A DNA stretch of 64,000 nucleotides from Candidatus Binatia bacterium (GTDB lineage Bacteria; Desulfobacterota; Binatia; Bin18), in assembly GCA_951812575.1 (NCBI GenBank), contig OX638322.1, positions 2,293,925-2,357,924 of the forward strand, read 5' to 3'. The translations under genes were made by a program, and so were the position numbers. Below, piece after piece: positions 17,719-26,506 of the stretch. The notes beneath the pieces were generated by a model, which saw only the letters and a list, made by a program, of their open reading frames with translations, did not search any database and was not told the DNA's origin. Within the stretch, counting starts at the first letter, position 1; each line of letters opens with the position of its first letter.

Positions 17719-18159
17719 CTATGGGGTCAGCGTAGAGGTCAGCGTAACGAGAATCCGTCCGTTTGCCGCGCGTACCGGATAGGTCCGCACGGCGCCATCC
17801 TCGCTCAGACACTGACCCGTCTCCAGGTCGATCTTCCACATATGCAGCGGGCAGATCACTTTCCCGGAGCCGAGCAGCCCGTCGGCCAGGGGGCCGGCCT
17901 TATGCGGACACGCATTATCCGTGGCGAACAGATGCTCGTCGCGCTGACGGAACACGGCAATCGTTTTCCCGCCAAAGGTATACGCGCGCCCCTCGCCGAG
18001 TGGAATAAAGTCGATCGGGCCGAGGTCGATCTGGTCGGTTGAAGCTATTGGGTCGGTTGAGTTCATTGAGGCTATTGGGTCGGTTGAGTCCATTGGGGAC
18101 CAAGCGTTTTGGGGACGACTGGGTTTCGGTGGTGTTTGCGTGATAGGGCTGTGGTTCAT
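17719..18159 (-). CDS. nirD: Nitrite reductase small subunit, Rieske-like
   Basis: This 146-residue protein has a NirD-type Rieske-like domain (FIPLGEGRAYTFGGKTIAVFRQRDEHLFATDNACPHKAGPLADGLL...VICPLHMWKIDLETGQC) with C-x-H and C-x2-H ligands, so it may hold a 2Fe-2S cluster. It is longer than the usual ~105-110 residues because of an N-terminal repetitive stretch (STDPIASMNSTDPIASTD) encoded by a short tandem repeat. The ATG overlaps the nirB stop by four bases (ATGA), so translation is coupled. Its partner is NirB. Confidence 0.88.
   Translation of the reverse strand: MNHSPITQTPPKPSRPQNAWSPMDSTDPIASMNSTDPIASTDQIDLGPIDFIPLGEGRAYTFGGKTIAVFRQRDEHLFATDNACPHKAGPLADGLLGSGKVICPLHMWKIDLETGQCLSEDGAVRTYPVRAANGRILVTLTSTLTP
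18031..18097. repeat. Tandem repeat in nirD N-terminus
   Basis: Two perfect 18-base copies (GCTATTGGGTCGGTTGAG) at 18044-18061 and 18071-18088, with partial copies on both sides, are arranged in multiples of nine bases. The unit resembles the minisatellite at 53592-53718. It is in frame and codes for repeated STDPIA. Confidence 0.8.
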
Positions 18160-20684
18160 TGGATTGCTTCCTCTCCCTGGGTCTTCCTCCAGATCTCAGG
18201 CGGAGCCTCAACCGGCAGTGGGCCGGCGAACTGGGTGACGTTCCTGGGCCGGACGGCTTCCGTGGACCAGGGGTCCCGATAGGCCGCAACCGCCTTATCG
18301 ATCTCGGCGTCCAAGCGCTCGCAGCTACCTTCCGTGTCGTCGATGAGGACTGCGCGCAGATGCTCAATGCCTACGCGTTCGGCGAAGCCATAGGTGCGTT
18401 CCAGGTATTTGGCATTCTCCCGGTAATACTGGATGAAGCGGCCCATATAGGTGAGGACCAGTTCGTGTCCTTCGACCGTACACAGCAGGTCGCCTTTGCG
18501 GACCGTCCCGCCAGCCGCCCCGCCGATGTAGATTTCCCACTTGTCGTCTCCAATGGCCACTGCGCCCAGGTCTTTGACGTAGGCTTCGGAGCAGTTGCGC
18601 GGACAGCCGGCGGTTGCCAGCTTCATTTTGTGGGGAGATTCAACGCCTTGGTAGCGTCGCTCGATCTTTTGTGCCAGGGCAATCGAGTCGCCCAATCCGT
18701 AGCGGCAGAAGTCGGTGCCCACGCAGCTCTTACAGGTCCGAAACGCTTTGGTATAGGCATGGCCACTTGGAATACCGAGGGCTTGCCACACCTTGGGCAG
18801 GTTTTCTTTGGTGATGCCTAACAGGTCGATACGTTGGCCGCCCGTGATTTTGACCATGCGGGCGTTGTACTGTTCCGCGACCTCGGCAATGCGTTTCAGT
18901 TCGGCCGGGGAGGTGACGCCGCCATAGATACGGGGGACCACGCTAAAGGTGCCGTCGTGCTGAATATTGGCGTGGACGCGGTCGTTGATAAACCGCGCGT
19001 CGCGCTCGTCTTCGTATTCGTCCGGCCAGAGAGATTTAAGCAGAGAGGCCAGACCGATCTTGCTGCCTGGGTCTTCTTTGCCACCCGCCAGTTCTCGAAA
19101 GACCGCGCTGACGCTTTTCAGTTGTTTTTCTCTGATGGCGGCGATGAGTTCCGGTTTCGGTAGCGGGACGCCGGGGACATAATAATGCTCGCTCGGGTCC
19201 TCGACAATCTCGCCCACATACGCCTCCAGGAGTTGGGCGACCAGGAGTTTGCAACTCCCGCAGCCGGCCCCGGCTTTGGTCTTGGCGCCGACCTGCATGA
19301 CGGACGTACAGCCCTCGGTTTCAATCGCGGTGCGGATACAGCCTTTGGACACGCCATTACAGTTGCAAATCTGGGCTGCGTCCGGCAAATCAGCCGCAGC
19401 CAGCAGTGACGCGCCATTCGCCGGCCCAAAAAGGAGATCGGCCCGGCGTTCCGGTAGCGCGGTGTCTAGGCTGAACATCTGCATCAGCGTGCTGGCGGTG
19501 TCGGCTTCGCCGAGGAGAATCGCGCCGTGCAGCCGGTTGTCGCGAATAATCAGTTTTTTATACACGCCGCGGGCGGGCTCCCGGTAGATCACGACTTCAT
19601 CGTCGGGCTCGGTTTTTTTGGTCTCGCCCATGGAGGCGAGTTCGACCCCCATGACCTTGAGTTTGGTCGCCAGCTTGGAGCCTTCATACCGAGACGCCGG
19701 ATTCGTCTCGGTGATGACGTCGGCCAAGGTCCGGGCCTGGTCCCAGATCGGATCAACCAGCCCGTAGATGACACCACGGTGTTGGACACACTCGCCCACG
19801 GCAAAAATAGCGGGATCGCTCGTCCGCAGTTGGTCGTCACATATAATTCCACGCTCAACTGCCAGCCCGGAGTCGGTCGCAATTTCGACAATGGGGCGGA
19901 TACCGGCGCTGACCACGACCATGTCGGTCTTAAGCGTAGACCCGTCTGTGAATTGCAGCCCGGTGACGTGGTCTTCCCCGAGAATATGGGTGGTGATTTT
20001 TCCGAGCAGAACAGGAATGCCCATCCGGCGTAAAGTCGTGTTCAACAGGTCGCCGGATTCCGGGTCGAGCTGCGCACTCATGGGTTGAGGCGCGGCTTCG
20101 AGTACGGTGACCTCGACCCCGTGGGTCAGCAGGCCGCGCGCCGCCTCAAGCCCAAGTAAGCCCCCGCCGATGACCGCAGCGCTCTGACGCTGTTTGGCAT
20201 ACGCGGCAATCTGCTCGCAGTCATCGATGGTCCGAAAGAGAAACGTACCCCGCTTCCCCATCCCATCCATAGGCGGCACAAACGGGCGTGAGCCCGTAGC
20301 GATAATGACTGTGTCATAGGGCTCTTCAATGCCCGCCGCGGCTGGGGCGCAGCCATCGAGCCCATAGGCCGGGGCGTCTGTCCGCATCGGCTGGCCGATA
20401 ACGACGCGCCGCTCACGGTCGATCAGGGTCGCTTTTACGCCAGCATGGAGCTGGATGTTATGCTCTGCGTACCAGGCTAAGGGATTGAGGAAGGTATCCT
20501 CCATGGGCTGCGAGCCGTTCAGCACGTTGGACAGCAGGATGCGGTTGTAGTTGCCGTAGGGCTCGGCGCCGAACATGGTAATGGCAAAGCGGTCAGGGTC
20601 ACGAGCCAGGATTTCCTCAACAATGCGCGCGCCCGCCATGCCGTTGCCAATCACCACAAGTCGCTCTTTTTGCGTACCGGCCAT
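18156..20684 (-). CDS. nirB: NAD(P)H nitrite reductase large subunit
   Basis: This 842-residue protein has the NirB layout: FAD domain (VVIGNGMAGARIVEEIL), NAD domain (AAVIGGGLLGLEAARGL), a BFD-like 2Fe-2S domain (CNCNGVSKGC ... KAGAGCGSC, around 410-450) and a C-terminal siroheme/4Fe-4S part with C654, C660, C694 and C698. It reduces nitrite to ammonium in the cytoplasm with NirD. The ATG at 20684 has GAGGAGGA before it. It heads the operon and lies behind a sigma-54 promoter. All cofactor motifs are present. Confidence 0.95.
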   Translation of the reverse strand: MAGTQKERLVVIGNGMAGARIVEEILARDPDRFAITMFGAEPYGNYNRILLSNVLNGSQPMEDTFLNPLAWYAEHNIQLHAGVKATLIDRERRVVIGQPMRTDAPAYGLDGCAPAAAGIEEPYDTVIIATGSRPFVPPMDGMGKRGTFLFRTIDDCEQIAAYAKQRQSAAVIGGGLLGLEAARGLLTHGVEVTVLEAAPQPMSAQLDPESGDLLNTTLRRMGIPVLLGKITTHILGEDHVTGLQFTDGSTLKTDMVVVSAGIRPIVEIATDSGLAVERGIICDDQLRTSDPAIFAVGECVQHRGVIYGLVDPIWDQARTLADVITETNPASRYEGSKLATKLKVMGVELASMGETKKTEPDDEVVIYREPARGVYKKLIIRDNRLHGAILLGEADTASTLMQMFSLDTALPERRADLLFGPANGASLLAAADLPDAAQICNCNGVSKGCIRTAIETEGCTSVMQVGAKTKAGAGCGSCKLLVAQLLEAYVGEIVEDPSEHYYVPGVPLPKPELIAAIREKQLKSVSAVFRELAGGKEDPGSKIGLASLLKSLWPDEYEDERDARFINDRVHANIQHDGTFSVVPRIYGGVTSPAELKRIAEVAEQYNARMVKITGGQRIDLLGITKENLPKVWQALGIPSGHAYTKAFRTCKSCVGTDFCRYGLGDSIALAQKIERRYQGVESPHKMKLATAGCPRNCSEAYVKDLGAVAIGDDKWEIYIGGAAGGTVRKGDLLCTVEGHELVLTYMGRFIQYYRENAKYLERTYGFAERVGIEHLRAVLIDDTEGSCERLDAEIDKAVAAYRDPWSTEAVRPRNVTQFAGPLPVEAPPEIWRKTQGEEAIQ

Positions 20685-20738
20685 GTATGCGTCCTCCTCA
20701 CAGCCGCCGACGAGGGACAGCCTGATGGGATGAGAATC

Positions 20739-20754
20739 AGCAAGATGCAGGCCA
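20739..20754 (-). promoter_or_regulatory. Sigma-54 promoter of the nirB operon
   Basis: The minus strand reads TGGCCTGCATCTTGCT: GG and GC ten bases apart with TTGCT at -12. The predicted transcript would start near 20728, leaving a leader of about 44 bases before the nirB ATG. Confidence 0.75.
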
Positions 20755-20893
20755 AACCTACAGGAATCAAACACGGCCCACTAAAAAAAGAAAAAAGGCG
20801 AGCCGGGAAAGGCGTTGACGGGCTCTGGGCAGGTAAGGAGGAACAAGGTGTGAGAAAACAAAACGATATGGAAGTGTTTGTAAAGCAGCAGAA

Positions 20894-20916
20894 TGTTGGC
20901 TGAGCAACACGCTTTC
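20894..20916. promoter_or_regulatory. Putative enhancer (UAS) for the nirB operon
   Basis: TGTTG-GCTGAG-CAACA is a short palindrome, and CTGAGCAACACGCTTTC matches the element upstream of narK in all but one or two positions. It lies about 147 bases upstream of the -24 element, versus about 137 at narK, so both sites face the same side of the helix. Confidence 0.5.
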
Positions 20917-20936
20917 GGGCACGGACGCCAAGTGAT

Positions 20937-20986
20937 TGCCCCTACGAATCAGGAACAGGGGCGGGCTGGAATTCGGCGTAGGGGCA
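20937..20986. repeat. Dispersed palindromic repeat
   Basis: TGCCCCTACG (20937-20946) and CGTAGGGGCA (20977-20986) form a ten-base inverted repeat. A related GTAGGGGCAACC block occurs at 25222-25250, and a half-copy near 21660, so this is one of a family of intergenic repeats. Confidence 0.55.
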
Positions 20987-21269
20987 GGTCTGTCTTTTGG
21001 CCGCTGCCTGAAAAATAAACAGAGGGTTTGAGTTGGGGGTTGGAGGCCAGACCTCCCCAACCCCTAATTCCTAGCCCCTAATCTCCCGTCCTTAACTCCT
21101 TGTTATAAAAAGGAATTTCTCTTGAAACGCCCGTCTCGCAGCGTATCTGCCGGCGAGCCAGATCCTTGTTCGTCAGAGGCGAACGGTTTGGCATAGCATA
21201 TGCTCTCTATCGGGATGGGACTCCTCCCGGCTGCAGGACAGGATCGTATATTTTTGGGAGCGCGAGCGC

Positions 21270-21530
21270 ATGGCAGGCTTTGATGATTACGATACCGATG
21301 GATTTTACGATGAAATGTTTCTGCCTGACGGGGTCCCCCGGCCGGAAGCTGCCCTCTTGGCGCAGCTAATCAGCTCGCTGCCGGACGGCGAGATGAACCG
21401 CCGCCAGCAGGCCGCTGAACGTGCTCTGCTGCATATGGGCATTACCTTCAACGTCTATGGTGATTTTGACCACCGTCTGGCAGGAAGGGCTACGCCGCTC
21501 GATCAACAATCTGTCCGCCGACTGGGTTGA
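21270..21530 (+). pseudogene. Truncated CP-ATP-grasp N-terminus fused to another remnant
   Basis: The first 65 residues (starting MAGFDDYDTDGFYDEMFLPDG and ending ALLHMGITFNVYGD) match the start of circularly permuted ATP-grasp proteins, like residues near 30-100 of the neighbour at 22562. Homology stops after GITFNVYGD and the frame ends at 21530. A second frame from 21466 to 21612 (VWQEGLRRSINNLSADWVEHAFDKL) looks like the tail of an unrelated protein that I cannot name. The locus therefore joins two gene fragments by recombination. Confidence 0.6.
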
Positions 21531-21686
21531 GCACGCCTTCGACAAGCTGGCGCTGCCGGACGACAACGCCAGCTTGCTGTTGCCTGCGCCCAACGGGGCG
21601 GACCGCGCGTAGGCAGGCGTTATTCCGGTGGCGGCTCTAGCAGACCGGGCAACCACGGGGGGTTGCCCCTACAGGCGAAACAATGC

Positions 21687-22565
21687 CTACGACACGCGTT
21701 GCGCGGTCACGGCCACATCAAGGACAGGGCTGCCGCCGCCGGCAACGACACCTTTCAACGGGGTCACATCGCTATAGTCCCGGCCCCAAGCGACAGTAAT
21801 ATGTTGGTCGGTGGGGATGATGTTGTTGGTGGGATCGAAATCTATCCAGTCCTGCCCAGGACAATACACCGATACCCAGGCGTGAGAAGCCGCGGCCCCC
21901 GTGAGCTGAGGCTGGTCGTCTGAGGCGGCGGTTCCGAGATAGCCGCTGACGTAGCGTGCGGCGATGCCGTGCGTGCGTAGACAGCCGATAGCCACATGCG
22001 CAAAATCCTGACAGACGCCCTGGCGGTGATCCAACACTTCACCGAGTGGCGTCGAGACGGTTGTGGCTTCGGGTTCGTAGGTAAACTCCTGATAGATGCG
22101 CTGAACGAGGTCGGCAACGGCTTCCAACAGCGGTCGGTCCGGCGTAAAAGACGGCGTCGCATACGCGGTCAACGCGGCACTGCTGTGGACCAGGGGGGAG
22201 TCGAGCAGGAATTGTCGCGCCTCGATGCCGGCGTGACTCGTGTCCTTGGAAACGGAGCGGCGGGTCTCTTCCCAGGTGGGAGAATCTCGAAGCGGTGGTG
22301 GAGCGGCTGGGGCGATCAGCACCTCACTCCGGGCGGTCACTGATAAACTGACATGGGATTCCTGAATGGTAAAATAGGTGACGTGATTGCCGAAAAAATC
22401 TTTCCGATCCTGATATGCTGCCGGCGACGGCTGAATGCGGAGCTGCCCGTGTTCACACTTTTGCCGCGGGGTGGAACGCGGGAGGAGGTGGGCCTCATTC
22501 TGGCACTGCGGCACCGACGCGTTATAGCGATATTCGGTAACGTGGGTGACGCGATAGCGTATCAT
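21687..22565 (-). CDS. Transglutaminase-like cysteine peptidase family protein
   Basis: This 292-residue protein has the bacterial transglutaminase-like N-terminal domain (MIRYRVTHVTEYRYN, a marker of the family) and a catalytic triad at Cys185 (GVCQDFAH), His228 (SHAWVSV) and Asp244 (DFDPTNN). These proteins are encoded next to CP-ATP-grasp and alpha-E proteins, as here, and are thought to process or cross-link a peptide made by the ATP-grasp. The product of the system is unknown. It overlaps the upstream gene by four bases, so the two are coupled. Confidence 0.93.
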   Translation of the reverse strand: MIRYRVTHVTEYRYNASVPQCQNEAHLLPRSTPRQKCEHGQLRIQPSPAAYQDRKDFFGNHVTYFTIQESHVSLSVTARSEVLIAPAAPPPLRDSPTWEETRRSVSKDTSHAGIEARQFLLDSPLVHSSAALTAYATPSFTPDRPLLEAVADLVQRIYQEFTYEPEATTVSTPLGEVLDHRQGVCQDFAHVAIGCLRTHGIAARYVSGYLGTAASDDQPQLTGAAASHAWVSVYCPGQDWIDFDPTNNIIPTDQHITVAWGRDYSDVTPLKGVVAGGGSPVLDVAVTAQRVS

Positions 22566-25120
22566 CTCGAAGTCGAGCGCGTTGCGGTGAGCTGTTGCTG
22601 TACTTCAATATGGCTGAAATAGTCTCGGCTCAAGGTCTCCGACAGCGCGAGCAGGTGCGTGCTCAGACCGGCAAACAGTTGGCCCAGCGTCTCATCCATG
22701 TCTGCGTCCCAGGTGGATGTCGAGTAGCGTTCCAGATCTGTCACCCGTAAGGTTGTGAGCGTCTCCAAAATGATACGTTCTTCGGCGCTCCGGTGTGGCA
22801 GGGGCTTCTTGCGCGGCAGACTCAAGACTTGGTCCCGTATTTGTACGAGCTGGTAGCCGACTGAACGCGGATTGCTCTCGTCGAGCAGCAGCAGGTCCAA
22901 CACGGCCCCGGCCTGGACGGCTGAGGCGTAGCGACGCCGATACGTCATCAGGCTGTCGGTCATGGCCAGCACCATATCCCAGACAACTTTTTCCGTCTCG
23001 TGTGGCAGCTCACAGCCCGTCCGCAAGAGGCTGAGCGTATACAGTGCCCGTTCCAGCCGCCGGCCGATTTCCATAAACCGGAATCCGTGGCCGCGAGCCA
23101 TACTTTCGGTATTCAAACCGTTTACCGAGGCCAGTCCGATAATCAGGCCTTCCAGGCTTTCGAGCATCTCACTCAAAGACTTGACCTGTGGTAACTCGCG
23201 GTCAAGCCGGTTGATTGCCCGCCAGGCATCATCTGACAGCCGGTCGCGTGCGGCCTGTCCGGCGCGGACTACGGCGTTCAGATGGAAACGCAGACTCCCC
23301 GGCCGCGCAGCGTCCAGAATCGTCGCGAACAATTCCTGTTCGGCAACGGCCAGCCGCCGGCGCTCCCCGTATCCGATAAAACGCAGATAGGTCGCGGTGC
23401 TATGGGTGTGGGCGGAAAGAAAGGCCGATAGGGACGTATCATACCGGGCGGTCTCGGTATCCAATACTCGCTGGAGGACCTCGCGGAAGACGCGCGCCCC
23501 CCCGGCAGTGCGTTCGACATAGCGCCCGAGCCAGAACAGATTATCCGCCATCCGGCTGGGTACTTCTCCCCCGCTGCGCGTAATCGAGACGGCGTGCTCG
23601 GGCGCCGGGATGAGGCTGAACTGACTTTCCGGTTCTGAGGCGAGAATCCAGGTATCCTTACTCAGACCACCAGCCTGACCGGAGACGAGCCACCCGTCCG
23701 TGTCTGGTGCGACCCGCGTCAGCCCGCCCGGCATAGCCACATAGCCATCGTTTCGGGAGACCAGGAAACTGCGTAACACCATGGGGCGTGGCTCCAGGCG
23801 GTCTCCGATAAATACCGGCGTGGTGGACAAGGCCACCTGTTCCTGGCCGACAAAGCAATGGGGGCGGGCCCTGATGTTCTGAATAAGGCTGTCGCGTTCT
23901 TGGGCGCTCAACTGTGCGCCATAGACGGTTGTCGTACCGGGGAGAGGAAAGACGGGCTTGATGACCAGTTGTTCGATATGGTCCACGACATAGGCCAGAG
24001 CCTGTTCGTCACCGCACCACCAGGTCGGAACCGAGGCCAAGCGCAGGTCCTGGCCCAGCAATACTTTGGCGATCCGGGGCAGGTAGGCCATCAGTCCGGG
24101 ATTTTCGAGCAGGCCGCTGCCCAGCGGATTGGCAACCATGACCGTGCCGTTTCTGACTGCCTGGAGCAGGCCGGGGGGGGCTAACAGCGATTCCCGCTGT
24201 AGTTCCAAAGGATCACAAAAAGTGTCATCTACCCGCCGGACGACCGCGCCGACCGGTTGCAGCCCGTCTACCGTCTTCAACCACAGCCGGCCATCCCGAA
24301 CCGTTAAGTCATCTCCCTGGGCGAGGGTATAATCCAGATAGCTGGCCAAATAGGCATGTTCAAAATAGGTTTCGTTCTGCGGCCCTGGGGTGAGGAGCGC
24401 CGTCCGTGTCTGGGGGGTCGGGGTCAGGGCGGCTAAGGTCGACCGCAGGGTTCGGAAAAAGAGGGACAAGCGGTGGACCTGAGCGTCTCGATACAGGCTG
24501 GGCAGAATCCGTGCCAACACCAGCCGATTTTCCAGGGCGTAGCCGGCTCCGGACGGTGCCTGCGTCCGGTCATTCAGCACTCTGATGGTGCCATTGGGAG
24601 CCCTGGCGAGGTCAGCCGCGTAGAGACACAGATACGGGATCGGCGTGGGCAGCGCCCCGTGACAGGGGCGCAGAAAGCCGGGATGGGTATAGATCAACTC
24701 GGGCGGGAGCAGGCCGTCGTGAATGAGTTGTTGTGGACCATACAGGTCCGCGCCGATGAGATTGAGCAGCTCTGCCCGCTGGATAAGACCCTGTTCAATA
24801 ATCCGCCACTCCTGGCTGGTGAGGAGGGCGGGGATAACGTCGAGTGCCCAGGGTCGTGTGCGTCCCTGGGGGTCCGTATAGACGTTGTAGGTCACGCCAT
24901 TTTCGCGCAGAACCTGTTCGACTTCGTTCCGCCGGCGACTCAGCTCTGCGGGGCCCAGCGCATCGAAGGCGCGCAGAGCGTATTGCCAGTGGGGTCGGAT
25001 AGTGCCTGGGGCTGAACACATTTCATCGAAGCGGGCTGATGACACGGGATAGTGTGCCAGTGTAGCGCCCCGAGCTGCATCTCGCTGAAAAGGGGTCTCC
25101 GCATAGGTAGACTCAGGCAT
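22562..25120 (-). CDS. Fused CP-ATP-grasp and alpha-E domain protein
   Basis: This 852-residue protein joins two normally separate proteins. Residues 1 to about 480 are a circularly permuted ATP-grasp (DUF404/407; FDEMCSAPGTIRPHW, VTYNVYTDPQGRTRPW, RVLNDRTQAPSGAGYALENR). From about residue 510 (RMADNLFWLGRYVERTAGGARVF) to the end it is an alpha-E (DUF403) helical domain. AGGAGAAAGG precedes the ATG at 25120. ATP-grasp enzymes ligate carboxylates to amines; together with the transglutaminase they probably make and modify a peptide. The substrate is unknown. Confidence 0.93.
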   Translation of the reverse strand: MPESTYAETPFQRDAARGATLAHYPVSSARFDEMCSAPGTIRPHWQYALRAFDALGPAELSRRRNEVEQVLRENGVTYNVYTDPQGRTRPWALDVIPALLTSQEWRIIEQGLIQRAELLNLIGADLYGPQQLIHDGLLPPELIYTHPGFLRPCHGALPTPIPYLCLYAADLARAPNGTIRVLNDRTQAPSGAGYALENRLVLARILPSLYRDAQVHRLSLFFRTLRSTLAALTPTPQTRTALLTPGPQNETYFEHAYLASYLDYTLAQGDDLTVRDGRLWLKTVDGLQPVGAVVRRVDDTFCDPLELQRESLLAPPGLLQAVRNGTVMVANPLGSGLLENPGLMAYLPRIAKVLLGQDLRLASVPTWWCGDEQALAYVVDHIEQLVIKPVFPLPGTTTVYGAQLSAQERDSLIQNIRARPHCFVGQEQVALSTTPVFIGDRLEPRPMVLRSFLVSRNDGYVAMPGGLTRVAPDTDGWLVSGQAGGLSKDTWILASEPESQFSLIPAPEHAVSITRSGGEVPSRMADNLFWLGRYVERTAGGARVFREVLQRVLDTETARYDTSLSAFLSAHTHSTATYLRFIGYGERRRLAVAEQELFATILDAARPGSLRFHLNAVVRAGQAARDRLSDDAWRAINRLDRELPQVKSLSEMLESLEGLIIGLASVNGLNTESMARGHGFRFMEIGRRLERALYTLSLLRTGCELPHETEKVVWDMVLAMTDSLMTYRRRYASAVQAGAVLDLLLLDESNPRSVGYQLVQIRDQVLSLPRKKPLPHRSAEERIILETLTTLRVTDLERYSTSTWDADMDETLGQLFAGLSTHLLALSETLSRDYFSHIEVQQQLTATRSTSR

Positions 25121-25174
25121 AGCCCTTTCTCCTCATCCGATTGCCCATTATCGTATGTGCAGGCCGCCTGCTGG

Positions 25175-25250
25175 CCCCCTCACCCTAGCCCTCTCCCTCC
25201 AGGGGAGAGGGAATGCGTATCGTAGGGGCAACCCCCTGTGGTTGCCCCCT
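25175..25250. repeat. Dispersed intergenic repeat cluster
   Basis: The block CCCTCACCCTAGCCCTCTCC followed by a GGGGAGAGGG inverted arm (25175-25211) recurs at 32707-32746. Directly next to it GTAGGGGCAACCCC...GGTTGCCCC (25222-25250) is a second palindromic family. Both are mobile-looking, non-coding repeats. Confidence 0.7.
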
Positions 25251-25308
25251 CTTCTCATTTGCATCACACGTCCAGGAGGGGAGCCACCCCAACCCCCAGC
25301 CACTCATC

Positions 25309-26412
25309 CTACACTTTTGCGGTATAGCGGTCGGTGTCATACACGCACTCCAAGTCCACGGTATTGAGCCCGCTGACGGCTTGGCTGAGGGGGACCATGC
25401 GGAGCTGGCAGGTCGGGCCAATGCCCTGCGCACTGACCATTTGTCCCCAGTCGCCGCGCCGCACGGCTTCGACCGCGGCTGAGCCGAACATGCGCCCCAT
25501 AATCCGGTCCAGCGCAGACGGACTGCCGCCGCGCTGGCTATGGCCGATCACCAACTCGCGTGAATCAAAAGGTGTGTCGCGGCGAATGCGCCGGGCGAGT
25601 TGACTCCCGATGCCACCCAGACGTTCATGCCCGAAGGCATCCCGGCTGGCATCCAGGGTTACCACTCCTTCCTCGTCTGCGTGGGCGCCTTCGGCCGCCA
25701 CAATTACCGCATAGCGGGGGTAGCGCCGATCCTGCTTGCCACGCGTGAGCCGTTGGGTCAGGAGTTCATAGACCCGCTCGTAGGCAAAGGGATACTCGGG
25801 GATAAGGACCAGGGTTGCGCCCCCGGCGACCGCGCTCCACAGGGCCAGATGGCCGGCATGCCGGCCCATGACCTCGACCACCTGTACCCAGTGGTGCGAG
25901 CCGGCCGGGGTGCGTGCTTGTTCAATGACAGAGGTGCAGTTGCGCAGCGCCGTATCAAACCCCAGGGTGTAGTCGGTGTGGCTGAGATCTTTATCAATGG
26001 TTTTCGGAATACCCACCACCGGACAGCCCTTTTCACTCAGCCGGTGCGCCACGCCCAAGGTGTCTTCTCCGCCCAAGGCGATCACGGCATCAAGACCAAG
26101 CCGGACGATATTGGTCCTGACTTCGTCTGACCGATCGTGCGCCCTTGTCTCGCCTGGCACAGTCACGCAAAACGGGTTGGTGCGCGACGAACCCAGATTG
26201 GTGCCGCCATCGCGGTCCCAGCGCCGGACCTGGTAATCCTCCAGCCGAACGACCTCGTCGATCCCGGCGTCGAGCAGACCGTGCCAACCATCGGGCAGTC
26301 CCATCACCTCCACGTCATGGGCGGTCGCACGATACACGATCGCCTTGAGGGCGGGGTTCAGGCCTGGGGCATCACCCCCTCCGGTTAACACGCCAATTCG
26401 TCGGATACGCAT
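25309..26412 (-). CDS. pfkA: 6-phosphofructokinase, PPi-type active site
   Basis: This 367-residue protein has the PFK fold: LTGGGDAPGLN, GGEDTLG (114-120), PKTIDKD (136-142) and MGRHAGHLAL (182 onward). E. coli PfkA has Gly at two positions, 104 and 124, that decide phosphoryl donor. Here the equivalents are Asp117 and Lys137, the pairing seen in pyrophosphate-dependent enzymes, so this is likely a PPi-PFK that can run in both directions. The usual GGDGS is GGEDT, and the TIDND motif is TIDKD. It is probably monocistronic. Confidence 0.9.
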   Translation of the reverse strand: MRIRRIGVLTGGGDAPGLNPALKAIVYRATAHDVEVMGLPDGWHGLLDAGIDEVVRLEDYQVRRWDRDGGTNLGSSRTNPFCVTVPGETRAHDRSDEVRTNIVRLGLDAVIALGGEDTLGVAHRLSEKGCPVVGIPKTIDKDLSHTDYTLGFDTALRNCTSVIEQARTPAGSHHWVQVVEVMGRHAGHLALWSAVAGGATLVLIPEYPFAYERVYELLTQRLTRGKQDRRYPRYAVIVAAEGAHADEEGVVTLDASRDAFGHERLGGIGSQLARRIRRDTPFDSRELVIGHSQRGGSPSALDRIMGRMFGSAAVEAVRRGDWGQMVSAQGIGPTCQLRMVPLSQAVSGLNTVDLECVYDTDRYTAKV

Positions 26413-26506
26413 ACTTCCCTCATCTCGTCATGGGTCACTCTGAAGACAGAGTAATAGGCGGCCTGATCTGCCGGGAACTCGATGCTGATGGGGATACGTG
26501 AAAAGA

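Larger units (their letters stand above)
20685..21269. other. Regulatory region upstream of nirB
   Basis: No gene is seen. It holds the sigma-54 promoter (20739-20754), the shared activator-like element (20894-20916) and a palindromic repeat (20937-20986). From about 21000 to 21200 there is low-information sequence with copies of a CCCCTAATTC-like text motif that looks like dispersed repeat debris. Confidence 0.5.

Noticed and set aside
20894..20909. TGTTG-GCTGAG-CAACA as an ANTAR-type antiterminator hairpin
   Set aside because: It lies upstream of the predicted transcription start, and its six-base loop on the transcribed strand does not begin with A as ANTAR loops do.
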